A DNA stretch of 64,000 nucleotides from JAPOXR01 sp965221935. Its GTDB lineage: Bacteria; Pseudomonadota; Alphaproteobacteria; Rhodobacterales; Rhodobacteraceae. Location of the stretch: contig CBDCSZ010000077.1 of assembly GCA_965221935.1 (NCBI GenBank), forward strand, positions 91,128 through 155,127. Reading direction: 5' to 3'. Positions 27,869 to 36,674 of the stretch are shown here, in pieces. The notes below the pieces were generated by a model. It was given only the letters and a program-made list of their open reading frames with translations, had not been told where the DNA came from and searched no databases. The stretch's first letter is position 1; each line of letters starts with the position of its first letter. A program made the position numbers and the translations under genes.

Positions 27869-29524
27869 TCAGGCCCACCCGAGCTTGTAGAGGTGGATTT
27901 CAAATGTCGGATGCATTTCGCCGTTGAGCAGGCCATCCTTGTAATGACGGTAAAGCGACCGCCAGTAAGGCTGCACAATATAGCCTTCTTCCTGCATGAT
28001 TTCCTGCAGCCGCTTCATCACAACACGGCGCTGGTCAGCGTCGGCGATCGCCAGAGCCCTGTTGAGTTCGGAATCGAACTCCTCGTTGGCCATGCCGGTT
28101 TCGTTCCAGGCTTCGCCTGACCGGTATGCAAGCGCAAGCACCTGAACACCCAGCGGACGCTGGTTCCAGTTGGTTGACGAGTACGGATACTTGGCCCAGT
28201 CATTCCAGAACGTCGAACCGGGAAGGATCGTCCGTTTCACATTGACACCGGCATCCCGCAGCTGCGCCGCAACCGAGTCGGTGGTGTTCCGCCGCCAGTC
28301 ATCGTCAATCGAAATCAGCTCGTGCTGGTAGTCCGCCATCCCAGCTTCCTCAAGCAAGGCCATCGCGCCTTCAGGATCGCGCATGATGGGAGGAAGCTCC
28401 GCATATTCCGGATGAATCGGAGCGACGTGATGGTTTTCCGCCGGCACACCCCGGTTGTTGTAACCAAGCTGCAGGCACGTTGGATTGTCGACCGCCATGA
28501 CAAGCGCCTTGCGGACCCTGACATCGGCATACGGTTTTTCACCGTCAATTTCCGCCTCGCTGTTTGTGCGCATCACGATGGTGGCAGCGGTTACGATCTC
28601 GGATTGGGCCCAGCCAATTCCGGCAAAGATGTCGATGAACTCGCCGACTGTCTCATATGTCATTTCGAATTCATCCGCTTCAGCTCCGGCGAGCCAGGAA
28701 GCGGGATCGGTGCCATAATCAATGAACTCAATCCGGTCAAGATATGCGCCTTCTCCCCACCATTCATGGTTTTCGTTCCTAACGACAGCCCCGCGAATTC
28801 CGACCTCGAGAGACTCAGGAAGGTACGGCCCGGTTCCCAGCGGGTTGGCGAGCATGTCCTCATCAGGGTTGAAACTGCGGTGGACGATCGCCGCGGGGTA
28901 GTCGGCCATACCGGGGATGATCGAGATATCGGCTGCCGGAAGATTGAGTTTCACAGTATGATCGTCGACAATCTCAATAGCGCCTTCAAGCACCTTTCCT
29001 GTGTCTTGATCGATCAGCGTGTTCATCCGGCCGGCCATGGAGTTGCCGTCTGCAGTCTTGTCACACCACCGCTCAATGTTGAAAGCGACGTCGACAGCGT
29101 TAAAGTCATCGCCGTTGTTCCACTTCACTCCCTTGCGCACGTGCAGGATGTATTCGGTGGCGTCTTCGTTAACCTCCCAGGATTCGAGCAGAATCGGCTC
29201 AAACGTAAAGTCCCGTGTGTATTCAACGAGATACTCAAGCCATCCCCTGGCGAAGTTGGCAATCTGTGACCAGTCGTATGTCCTTGGATCCTTGAGCCCG
29301 CGCACTTCCGTCTGAATGCGCAATGTTCCGCCCATCTGAGGGGTCATGGCCGCAGCAGGCGTCGGTGTCAGACCGGCCAGCGCATAAGCGCCTGCGGAAG
29401 TCAGGCCGAGCGCGCTCGCGCGTCCAAGGAATTCACGGCGGCTCAATTTGCCCTGCCTGAATTCTTCAGCGTACATCAATGCCGCCTTATGGGCAGGCTT
29501 ACTGTTTATCGTCTCATAGCGCAT
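27869..29524 (-). CDS. Peptide/solute ABC transporter substrate-binding protein (Tat-exported)
   Basis: Family 5 extracellular solute-binding protein, 551 residues, first gene of the importer operon. A twin-arginine signal lies at about 28-60: LSRREFLGRASALGL, then an Ala/Gly-rich hydrophobic segment ending TPTPAAA. The mature protein shows family features such as LLESWEVNEDATEYILHVR and KGVKWNNGDDFNAVDVAFNI near 125-165. Tat export implies folding in the cytoplasm before transport. The ligand may be a peptide, opine or sugar and cannot be assigned from sequence. Confidence 0.92.
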   Translation of the reverse strand: MRYETINSKPAHKAALMYAEEFRQGKLSRREFLGRASALGLTSAGAYALAGLTPTPAAAMTPQMGGTLRIQTEVRGLKDPRTYDWSQIANFARGWLEYLVEYTRDFTFEPILLESWEVNEDATEYILHVRKGVKWNNGDDFNAVDVAFNIERWCDKTADGNSMAGRMNTLIDQDTGKVLEGAIEIVDDHTVKLNLPAADISIIPGMADYPAAIVHRSFNPDEDMLANPLGTGPYLPESLEVGIRGAVVRNENHEWWGEGAYLDRIEFIDYGTDPASWLAGAEADEFEMTYETVGEFIDIFAGIGWAQSEIVTAATIVMRTNSEAEIDGEKPYADVRVRKALVMAVDNPTCLQLGYNNRGVPAENHHVAPIHPEYAELPPIMRDPEGAMALLEEAGMADYQHELISIDDDWRRNTTDSVAAQLRDAGVNVKRTILPGSTFWNDWAKYPYSSTNWNQRPLGVQVLALAYRSGEAWNETGMANEEFDSELNRALAIADADQRRVVMKRLQEIMQEEGYIVQPYWRSLYRHYKDGLLNGEMHPTFEIHLYKLGWA

Positions 29525-29845
29525 ACTGTCTCCTTCGTATGAAATCGTTAATCGAATTCTGTCGCCAGAAATTCGGCGTTACCGCAGCAGTTGCGCCCGT
29601 TGCCCTTTCTCAATCCCCAACGGACATGCTTTCTGTAAACGAATCCATCGTATAACAAAACGGCACATCGGGTTCAAACCAGCCGACTTGCCGAGGGTGC
29701 GCGGCAATTCTGCGGCATTCTTGTGGCATCCGTCCCGATTCAGACGGCGCGGCACAAATTCGTCGTCCACCACTTGTACAAAATGCAATGAAATTTTCTG
29801 CACCGTGTGACATAATCTCTGCTCTTACACATAGAAGCAGAGCAA
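29525..29845. other. Intergenic gap with one copy of a 33-bp repeat
   Basis: About 320 bp between the binding-protein gene (minus) and the AbiEi relic (plus). Promoters for both should be here. At 29711-29743 is a 33-bp sequence that recurs in inverted orientation at 30626-30658 with two mismatches. No gene is recognised; an open frame on the minus strand at 29579-29803 has no family resemblance. Confidence 0.6.
29711..29743 (-). repeat. 33-bp inverted repeat, copy 1
   Basis: Read on the minus strand this matches 30626-30658 on the plus strand at 31 of 33 positions; weaker similarity continues for about 13 bp. The two copies bracket the AbiEi relic and the transposase scrap. They could be ends of a defunct element or two members of a dispersed repeat. 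Confidence 0.7.
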
Positions 29846-30469
29846 ATGTCACCTCCGCCAACCAAGCAGCACGACACGGCCCTGCGCCTTTTCGGTCAGG
29901 GGGGGGCTGGTGCGCATGCCCAATCTGCGCGACGCCGGCGTCGGTCCCGAGACCGTTTCCCGCCTGGTTCGGGAGGGGACTGTCGCACGTGTGGCCCGAG
30001 GTCTCTACGACCGTGCCGACGCTATTCCCGATACCCGGCGCAGCCTCGCTGAAGCCGCGGCTCTCGTGCCAAAGGGCGTGATCTGCCCGACATCCGCGCT
30101 GCAGTTTCACGACCTGACACTGCAAATGCCCTCGTCTGTATGGATGGCAATCAACCGCACCGGATGGAAGCCCAAAGTCGATTACCCCCGATCCGAATCG
30201 TGCGGTTCAGCGGCCAGGCACTCACGGGCGGGGTGAAGCGGCATCTCATCGAGGGTATTGAGGTTCCGGTTTTTCAGCCCGCCAAGTCGATCGTCGACTG
30301 TTTCCGCTATCGCAACAAGATCGGACTCGACATCGCACTGGAAGGGCTCTGCGAGGGACTCCAGAGTGGGCGCATCACACCCGACCAGCTCTGGGAATTT
30401 GCGCGCACAGCACGCGTCTGGTCGGTCATGCAGCCCTATGTCGAAGCGATGGTCGCCGATGGCGCATGA
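29846..30469 (+). pseudogene. AbiEi-family antitoxin/regulator gene, two frameshifts
   Basis: AbiEi proteins are winged-helix antitoxins of type IV abortive-infection modules (partner AbiEii, a nucleotidyltransferase). Three frames join to one protein of about 207 residues. The ATG at 29846 gives HDTALRLFGQ. After a run of eight G (about 29899-29906) the next frame gives MPNLRDAGVGPETVSRLVRE, GLYDRAD and GVICPTSALQFHDLTLQMP. After a run of five C (about 30184-30188) the third gives IRIVRFSGQALTGGVKRHLI, PAKSIVDCFRYRNKIGLD and VWSVMQPYVEAMVADGA. One extra G and one missing C would explain both breaks. No AbiEii gene follows. Confidence 0.82.
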
Positions 30470-30629
30470 GCTTGGTGACGGGGCAGAGTGGAAATGGAAT
30501 TTCGCGGACGGGCAAGTGCCGGGCGCCATCCAAATTGTGGATGTCTTCCGCGCCGAACAACAACTGCACGATGCCGCCGGGGCCATTTGCGGAAAGGGGA
30601 GTGATCTTGCGGCGCAGCGTGGCGGCTGA
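30470..30629 (+). pseudogene. ISKra4-type transposase fragment
   Basis: Directly after the AbiEi relic, one frame reads ELGDGAEWKWNFADGQVPGA then IQIVDVFRAEQQLHDAA and GKGSDLAAQRGG before a stop. This corresponds to the central catalytic region of ISKra4-family transposases (pattern LGDGA-WIWN--------A-QIVD--H). Only about 50 residues remain. It occupies the position where an AbiEii toxin gene would normally start. Confidence 0.65.
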
Positions 30630-30658
30630 ATCGAAACGGATGCCACAAGAATGCCGCA
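30626..30658 (+). repeat. 33-bp inverted repeat, copy 2
   Basis: Plus-strand partner of the repeat at 29711-29743 (31 of 33 identical). It overlaps the end of the ISKra4-like scrap and lies about 45 bp from the end of miaA. Confidence 0.7.
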
Positions 30659-30700
30659 ACATTCTCGCGCAGGGATATGCCCGCACATCCGCCGAACAGA

Positions 30701-31675
30701 TCACGCCGTCCTTTTGGCCGCCGAATTGGGCCCGAAATCTTTGTGATCCGCGAGCCTGTGCCAGCCGGTCATGCGAGACCGGAACCAGGTGCGCTGCCGT
30801 TTCGCGTATTGCCGTGTGGCGATCGACGCGCGCTTGACGGCCTCAGACAGCGTCGTCCGACCCTGCAGGTAGGCGATGAATTCCGCGGCTCCGATGGCCT
30901 TGGAGGACGGGCGGTCCGGCGACCAGTCAGCCATTGCGGCCGAACACTCGTCCAATGCGCCCGCTTTGACCATTTCCCGCAACCGAATCTCAATTTTCGT
31001 TTCAACCGCGTCGCCGCCGGGCCAGACCAGAAGCGGATATGTCTCGGCGACGGGCAGCAGGGGGGGCGCGCTTTTCATCTGCCACGCGCGCAGACCGGTT
31101 TGCGTGCCCACATGAACCTCCCATGCGCGCAGAAGCCGGGCCTTGTTCCTGGTGTCAATTGTCGCAAGCGTCTCGGGATCATGGCACTGCAGATAATCCA
31201 GCAATGCCCCTTTCCCGCCGCAGGCAAGCAAACGCTGTCCCGCTGCCCTCACCGCGGGATCGATCGCCGGGACCGGGCTCAGACCCTTCGTCAGCGCTGA
31301 GAAATATAACCCCGTGCCGCCTACGACCACCGGCAGCATCTGTCCGCAACTGTCAAGAACCCGTTGGAAATCCGCAAGCCAGGAGCCGACAGAGTAATGC
31401 TCGTGGCCGCCGACATGGCCATAGAGCGCATGCGGGACACGCTGTTCATCGGCGGAGCTCGGCCGCGCTGTCAAAACCCGCCAGCAGGAATACACCTGCA
31501 TCGAATCGGCGTTGACGACAATGCCGTTGTGCGCGGCGGCAATGCGGAGCGCGAGAGTCGACTTTCCAGCGGCGGTCGCACCGGCAATCAAAACCGCTCG
31601 GCAATTCGAAATGTCAGTCTGCGCCAACACTTTGCGGGATCGTTCGATTGTCATTCGATTGCTGCCGAAACTCAT
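30701..31675 (-). CDS. miaA: tRNA dimethylallyltransferase
   Basis: Adds an isopentenyl group to A37 of tRNAs that read codons starting with U. The 324 residues match MiaA. The P-loop IAGATAAGKST is at about 31-41, the substrate motif VNADSMQVY at 54-62, VVVGGTGLYFSAL near 116, and the C-terminal RQYAKRQRTWFRSRM near 290-304. A start at the second Met (residue 8) is also possible. It is divergent from pyrH with about 70 bp between. Confidence 0.95.
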   Translation of the reverse strand: MSFGSNRMTIERSRKVLAQTDISNCRAVLIAGATAAGKSTLALRIAAAHNGIVVNADSMQVYSCWRVLTARPSSADEQRVPHALYGHVGGHEHYSVGSWLADFQRVLDSCGQMLPVVVGGTGLYFSALTKGLSPVPAIDPAVRAAGQRLLACGGKGALLDYLQCHDPETLATIDTRNKARLLRAWEVHVGTQTGLRAWQMKSAPPLLPVAETYPLLVWPGGDAVETKIEIRLREMVKAGALDECSAAMADWSPDRPSSKAIGAAEFIAYLQGRTTLSEAVKRASIATRQYAKRQRTWFRSRMTGWHRLADHKDFGPNSAAKRTA

Positions 31676-31748
31676 TTGCAGTTGTGTTTTGTCACAGTCT
31701 CCACCATGTAACTTGGTCGGCGGGTTCCCGGCAGACAGGCGGAAGATG

Positions 31749-32480
31749 ATGGCGAGTTTAAACCCGGGCTGCGAACTTTCCTACACACGGGTGATGGTGA
31801 AACTGTCGGGCGAGGCGCTGATGGGAGATCAGGCTTTCGGCCTGAACCCGCCGACCACCGAGCGTATCGCCAAGGAGCTTTTCCGGATTCACGAACTTGG
31901 GACGGAAATCTGCCTTGTCATCGGCGGCGGGAATCTGTTTCGTGGCCTGCAGGGCGTCGCCTACGGAATGGAGCGGACGACCGCTGACTATATGGGAATG
32001 CTGGCAACCGTCATTAACGCCTTGGCGATGCAGTCGTCGCTGGAGTCGCTCGGCATTGAAACCCGGGTCTTGTCCGCCATCCCGATGAATCAGATTTGCG
32101 AGCCGTATATTCAGCGCCGCGCGCTGCGCCACCTTCAAAAAAAGCGGATCTGCATTTTTGCCGCCGGGACCGGCAGCCCGTATTTCACAACGGACACCGC
32201 AGCCACCCTCAGGGCTTCGGAAATGAAGTGCGAGGCGATACTCAAGGCGACAAAGGTAGACGGCGTCTATGAGGCCGATCCGGACAAGAACCCCGATGCC
32301 GAGCGCTACTCGTCACTCTCTTATGACGACGCGCTGCAAAGGAATCTGGAAGTGATGGACGCGTCCGCGATCGCGGTCGCCCGGGATAACGATTTGCCGA
32401 TCATCGTGTTTTCCGTGCTTCAGGAAGGCGGTCTCCAGGGAATACTGGAGGGCGGCGGGAGATATACAATCATCCGTTGA
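31749..32480 (+). CDS. pyrH: Uridylate kinase
   Basis: Phosphorylates UMP to UDP; hexameric bacterial enzyme of the amino acid kinase fold. The 243 residues show VMVKLSGEALMGD near 14-26, VIGGGNLFRG near 58-67, ADYMGMLATVINALAMQ, and the C-terminal TKVDGVYEADPDKNPDAERY. The open frame extends far upstream, but the family begins here; ATGs at 31746 and 31749 are adjacent and preceded by AGGCGGAAG. It opens the co-directional envelope cluster. The usual upstream partners rpsB and tsf are not adjacent here. Confidence 0.95.
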   Translation: MASLNPGCELSYTRVMVKLSGEALMGDQAFGLNPPTTERIAKELFRIHELGTEICLVIGGGNLFRGLQGVAYGMERTTADYMGMLATVINALAMQSSLESLGIETRVLSAIPMNQICEPYIQRRALRHLQKKRICIFAAGTGSPYFTTDTAATLRASEMKCEAILKATKVDGVYEADPDKNPDAERYSSLSYDDALQRNLEVMDASAIAVARDNDLPIIVFSVLQEGGLQGILEGGGRYTIIR

Positions 32481-32524
32481 ATGGCTTATAAGCGGATTGA
32501 CAGGCGGCAACCGAGTGAGAACCA

Positions 32525-33091
32525 ATGGCCGACGAAGATTTTGAACTGGATACGGACGATCTGCAGCGGCGAATGAACGGCGCTTTGAACACGCTCCGCC
32601 AGGAATTCGCTTCGCTGAGGACGGGAAGAGCGTCTTCTGTGATGGTTGAATCGATTTCCGTGCCCGCCTACGGTTCCACGCTGCCGCTCAACCAGTGCGC
32701 GACCATCAACGTGCCTGAACCGCGCATGATCTCCATCAGCGTTTGGGACAAAGATCTGACCCAGGCGGTTGTCAAGGCAATTCAGGAATCGGGTCTTGGA
32801 ATTCAGCCGATCAGCGAAGGCACTGTCATCAGGCTGCCGATTCCCGAGCTGAATGAAGAACGGCGGCGGGAGTTGTCAAAAACGGCCGCGAAACTGGCGG
32901 AAAATGTAAGAGTGGCGATCCGAAATGTCCGCCGGGACGGTATGGAAACGCTGCGACGGGCCAAAACAGACGGGGTGAGTGAAGACGAGGTGAAGCTCTG
33001 GTCAGACGATCTGCAGGAATTGACCGACCGGGCAGTGGCCGGGGTCGATCGCGCGCTTGAAGTCAAGCGCAACGAAATCATGTCTTTTTGA
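32525..33091 (+). CDS. frr: Ribosome recycling factor
   Basis: Releases ribosomes from mRNA after termination, together with EF-G. The 188 residues match RRF. Recognisable parts are LRTGRASSVMVESISVPAYG near 35-54, LNQCATINVPEPRMISISVW, and RLPIPELNEERRRELSKTAA in the hinge/long-helix region. It follows pyrH by 44 bp, the standard pairing in bacteria. Confidence 0.97.
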   Translation: MADEDFELDTDDLQRRMNGALNTLRQEFASLRTGRASSVMVESISVPAYGSTLPLNQCATINVPEPRMISISVWDKDLTQAVVKAIQESGLGIQPISEGTVIRLPIPELNEERRRELSKTAAKLAENVRVAIRNVRRDGMETLRRAKTDGVSEDEVKLWSDDLQELTDRAVAGVDRALEVKRNEIMSF

Positions 33092-33107
33092 CAGCCCAGA
33101 CCGGAGA

Positions 33108-33839
33108 ATGCCCGTCCGAGAGGAAGCCGCCGCAAACGACATTCCGAAACATGTCGCCATCATCATGGACGGCAACGGTCGATGGGCGGCAAAACGGAAC
33201 CTGCCGCGAATAGAAGGCCATCGCGCAGGAGCCGAACGGCTTCGCGCTATTGTCCGCGCCTGCCCTGAGCACGGTGTTCGCTATCTGACGGTGTTTGCGT
33301 TTTCGACAGAAAACTGGCAACGCTGCCCCCAGGAGGTGAACGGGCTCATGTCGCTCCTGCGGCTGCATTCGCGCATCGAAGCTGAAGAGCTGGCCAAAAA
33401 CGGGGTCTGCGTCCAGTTCATCGGCCACCTCGACCGTTTGGGGGAGCCTGTCACCCGCCAGCTCAGCGAACTGACCCGGTTAACCCGCAACGGAAAGCGC
33501 CTCAGGCTCACCGTGGCGGTCAACTACGGCGGCAGGGCAGAACTGACAGCCGCGGCGCGGCGCATCGCGGAATCGGTCGCAGCCGGCGACCTGATCCCGG
33601 AACAGATCACCGAAGATGTGCTGGGCGCCGAAACGCTGACGCCTGATTTGCCCGATCCGGATTTGATCATCCGCACTTCCGGCGAAATTCGGCTGTCAAA
33701 TTTCCTGCTGTGGCAGTCCGCCTATTCCGAGCTGGAATTCGTGGACACGCTGTGGCCGGATTTCACACCCGAACATCTGGCAGCGATCCTGTCGAGATAT
33801 TCGGGCCGGCAGCGGCGATTCGGCGCCGCCGCGCATTGA
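33108..33839 (+). CDS. uppS: Undecaprenyl diphosphate synthase (isoprenyl transferase)
   Basis: Makes the C55 lipid carrier of peptidoglycan and O-antigen synthesis by cis-prenyl transfer. The 243 residues show HVAIIMDGNGRWAAKRNLPR near 15-34, with the catalytic aspartate, then HRAGAERLR, LTVFAFSTENWQR and, near the C-terminus, PDLIIRTSGEIRLSNFLLWQ with the substrate arginines. Start at 33108 follows GGAG and gives a family-length protein. A 16-bp gap follows frr. Confidence 0.96.
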   Translation: MPVREEAAANDIPKHVAIIMDGNGRWAAKRNLPRIEGHRAGAERLRAIVRACPEHGVRYLTVFAFSTENWQRCPQEVNGLMSLLRLHSRIEAEELAKNGVCVQFIGHLDRLGEPVTRQLSELTRLTRNGKRLRLTVAVNYGGRAELTAAARRIAESVAAGDLIPEQITEDVLGAETLTPDLPDPDLIIRTSGEIRLSNFLLWQSAYSELEFVDTLWPDFTPEHLAAILSRYSGRQRRFGAAAH

Positions 33840-33844
33840 ACTAG

Positions 33845-34642
33845 GTGTCTTCGCTGGGCCGAGAGCTGCTGGTCCGATTGATTTCCGGAACAGTTTTGGC
33901 GCTGGCCGCCGCCGCCGCTTTGGTAATTGGAAACCTGTTGTTTTCGGCGCTGTGCGCGGCGGCGGCGGGGGTGATGATCTGGGAGATCGCAAAGCTTTCG
34001 GCTCCTGAAATCTCAAACCGCCTCGCTGTGGGCGCAGCCGCGGCGGCGGCGGCGTCAATGGCCGCTTCATATCCTGGCTGGGACATTCCCTATGCCGGTC
34101 TGCATGTTTTGGCGGCGCCGGCCGTCCTGGCGGTGTTTCTGCCCGCGGGAAGGATCGGTTTTTTCGTTGCCGGGTCCGCCATCATGCTGGCGGCTTCGGC
34201 GCTGGCGGATGCCCGCCAGAATATCGGGATAGCCGTGGTTGTCTGGCTGGTATTGACGGTCGTCGTCACCGATGTTGCCGGCTTTGTCGCTGGCCGGGCT
34301 ATCGGCGGCCCCAAGCTTTCTCCCAAAATCAGTCCAAACAAAACTTGGTCGGGCGCTGTCGCTGGCTGGCTCGCAGCAGGCGCGGTCGGGTTTTTGTATA
34401 TGGATTTGCTCGGCGCCGCAGCCCTGTGGGCGGGTGTTGCCATTGCCGTTGCCGCTCAGGCCGGCGACCTGGCCGAAAGCTGGCTGAAACGGCGGGCGGG
34501 CGCAAAAGACAGTTCCGGATTGATCCCCGGTCACGGCGGTTTCTGCGATCGCTTTGACGGCATGGTCGGCGGTTGCTGCGCGTATTGGATTTTACACGAG
34601 ACGGAGCTGTTGCGAAATGACATGCTGTATCAGCTGCCGTGA
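33845..34642 (+). CDS. cdsA: Phosphatidate cytidylyltransferase
   Basis: Makes CDP-diacylglycerol, the precursor of all phospholipids, at the inner membrane. The 265 residues form several transmembrane segments. The CdsA signature is present near 218-240 as SWLKRRAGAKDSSGLIPGHG followed by GFCDRFD. SPKISPNKTWSGAVAGW near 160-176 is also conserved. The start is GTG. It follows uppS by 5 bp. In many relatives dxr comes next; here the next gene is rseP after 106 bp. Confidence 0.94.
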   Translation: MSSLGRELLVRLISGTVLALAAAAALVIGNLLFSALCAAAAGVMIWEIAKLSAPEISNRLAVGAAAAAAASMAASYPGWDIPYAGLHVLAAPAVLAVFLPAGRIGFFVAGSAIMLAASALADARQNIGIAVVVWLVLTVVVTDVAGFVAGRAIGGPKLSPKISPNKTWSGAVAGWLAAGAVGFLYMDLLGAAALWAGVAIAVAAQAGDLAESWLKRRAGAKDSSGLIPGHGGFCDRFDGMVGGCCAYWILHETELLRNDMLYQLP

Positions 34643-34748
34643 GTCGTCCGGGTGACAATGTCTCCACACTGGCGCAACAGTTTTCCCCGTGCGGAGTTCT
34701 GGACCGGTTATATTGCGCGGATTAGCAAACCAGCCTGATGGATAAGAT

Positions 34749-36086
34749 TTGAACATCGCCGAGATTGCCGCTTCAGTGGGAAGCGTTCCGCTGGCCGCAG
34801 CGGGGTTTTTTGTCGCTGTCGGCATTGTCGTTTTTGTGCATGAAGCCGGGCATTACCTGGCAGCCCGTGCCTGCGGCATTGAAGTGCTTGTTTTTTCAGT
34901 CGGATTTGGGCGGCCGCTCATCAAGCGCACAGACAGATTCGGCACCGTCTGGCAGATCGGGCTGATTCCCATCGGAGGTTATGTGCGGTTTGCCGAACCC
35001 GGTCAACGCGGGAGGGTCGGTGGCAGGCGCGAAAGCAGCGGCAGACGGCGGGCGGTGGCGCTTGAAGACGCGGGTCTGGCGCAGCGGGCGGCGACAGTCG
35101 CGGCCGGACCGCTGGCGAATTTCCTGTTCGCCGCCGTGGTGTTCGGCGGGCTGGCAACTGCAACTGGAATCATCCGCGACGAAGTCGTCATTCGTTCGGT
35201 GAAGCCAATTCCGGGCGCGCCATTCGGGTTTGATCCCGGGGACAGGATTGTGGCCCTCGATGGCATGCCGGTCAGCGATTACACAGACCTTTACGCTGCG
35301 GCGGCACAAATCGAATCGGGGGGCAATTACACGGTTGAGCGGCAGGGAAACGAACAGATTGTGCATGGCCCGCATCCGTTTCCGCCGCTCATCGAACGAA
35401 TCGTTGCGGCTTCACCCGCCGCAGATGCGGGTCTTCGCCGCGGAGACTTGATTCTTGCCGTTGCAGGCGAGCGGGTTCACTCGTTCGGTGAAGTGGCCCG
35501 GATTGTTCAAGACTCTGGAGAAAAGGAGCTTTTGCTGACGGTCTGGCGGAACGGCAGATCGCTGGACATTGGTCTCAGCGGTCGTGAAGAGGACGCGCCG
35601 AATGCTGACGGCAGCTTCACCAGGCGGGTTATGATCGGAATTGCCGGCGGCACTTTTTTTGTGCCGGCCACCGACACGCCGAGTCTGTTCGAAGCCGTCC
35701 GGATTGGCGTCAATCAAACAGCTGCGATCGTTTACGGCACGGTCAATGGACTGGCCCGGATCGTCAGCCGCGACATCAGCGCATCCAATCTTCAAGGCCC
35801 GATCGGTATTGCGCGCCTTTCAGCGGGCGCCGCGGCACAGGGGCCGGAGACGTTTATTCGGCTGATCGCGTTCCTCTCCGTCGCAATCGGATTTGTGAAC
35901 CTGCTTCCTGTGCCCGTGCTCGACGGCGGCCATCTCGCATTCTACCTTTACGAAGCGGTTGCCGGACGGCCTCCATCGGGAGCGTTTCTCAGATACGCAA
36001 TGCGGACTGGATTGGCGCTGCTTGCGGCGCTCATGGTGTTTGTGGTGTTCAACGACATCGGCAACCTGATCGGGAGCCTGGGCTGA
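34749..36086 (+). CDS. rseP: RIP metalloprotease RseP
   Basis: Intramembrane site-2 protease that cleaves anti-sigma factors and signal-peptide remnants. The 445 residues contain the zinc motif HEAGH near 35-39 in the first transmembrane segment, two PDZ-like regions (about 150-215 and 215-290), and the third metal ligand in NLLPVPVLDGGH near 386-397. The start is a TTG at 34749. It lies between cdsA and bamA, the standard envelope-cluster order. Confidence 0.95.
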   Translation: MNIAEIAASVGSVPLAAAGFFVAVGIVVFVHEAGHYLAARACGIEVLVFSVGFGRPLIKRTDRFGTVWQIGLIPIGGYVRFAEPGQRGRVGGRRESSGRRRAVALEDAGLAQRAATVAAGPLANFLFAAVVFGGLATATGIIRDEVVIRSVKPIPGAPFGFDPGDRIVALDGMPVSDYTDLYAAAAQIESGGNYTVERQGNEQIVHGPHPFPPLIERIVAASPAADAGLRRGDLILAVAGERVHSFGEVARIVQDSGEKELLLTVWRNGRSLDIGLSGREEDAPNADGSFTRRVMIGIAGGTFFVPATDTPSLFEAVRIGVNQTAAIVYGTVNGLARIVSRDISASNLQGPIGIARLSAGAAAQGPETFIRLIAFLSVAIGFVNLLPVPVLDGGHLAFYLYEAVAGRPPSGAFLRYAMRTGLALLAALMVFVVFNDIGNLIGSLG

Positions 36087-36674
36087 CCGGCGAAGTCTGC
36101 TCTGGAAACTGACAACGGAGCAACCGGGTGTCTTTCGGATGCGCGCGGATGCACAGATTCTGAATGGTTTGGACCGGTTGGGCCGCTGTCATCGGGCCGC
36201 ATGACGCAGCTGCTGCGCGCACGATTTCGCCTTCGTCAAATCCGGTTGGCATCTGGCCGCATTGCGCAGGTGCGGCCCTTGCCTGTGGATTCATTTGCGC
36301 GAAGGGCGGTGCAAAAAACGCGCACCTTGCGCCCGCGCGAGGCGAAAAGCGTTCCCGTCGGCAAGTTGAGAGCCGCATCTGCCGGCGGATCCGATTTTGC
36401 CGGCAGGTCACGTTATCGACGGTGTCGGCGCGCCCATCCTCGGTTGCCGCCTCCGCAATCCTGTCTCGAATCTCCTTCAGGAAATGACCGCAGGGCGGCG
36501 GCGGCGGCTGGCGGCAGATCGGAGAGCCAGGTGGCCCGATTCCATGGCGGGCGCCGTGAAACGGTTGTTTTGAGTTGGCATCCGACCTTTATGCAACAAT
36601 GGAGCACAAGGCTTTGACAATTATGAACACCATCTTTAATTTCCCGCAGTTACCAAGGGGATTTTGGTGGAGTC
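36087..36674. other. Long gap before bamA, no gene recognised
   Basis: 588 bp between rseP and bamA. Open frames on both strands overlap one another and none resembles a known family; they may reflect base composition or a decayed gene. A probable bamA promoter sits at the right end (36614-36641). No clear terminator for rseP is seen. Confidence 0.55.
36614..36641 (+). promoter_or_regulatory. Candidate sigma-70 promoter of bamA
   Basis: TTGACA at 36614-36619 and TTAATT at 36636-36641, 16 bp apart, lie about 35 bp before the bamA ATG in an AT-richer patch. It fits a housekeeping promoter serving bamA and the lipid A genes downstream. Confidence 0.42.
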
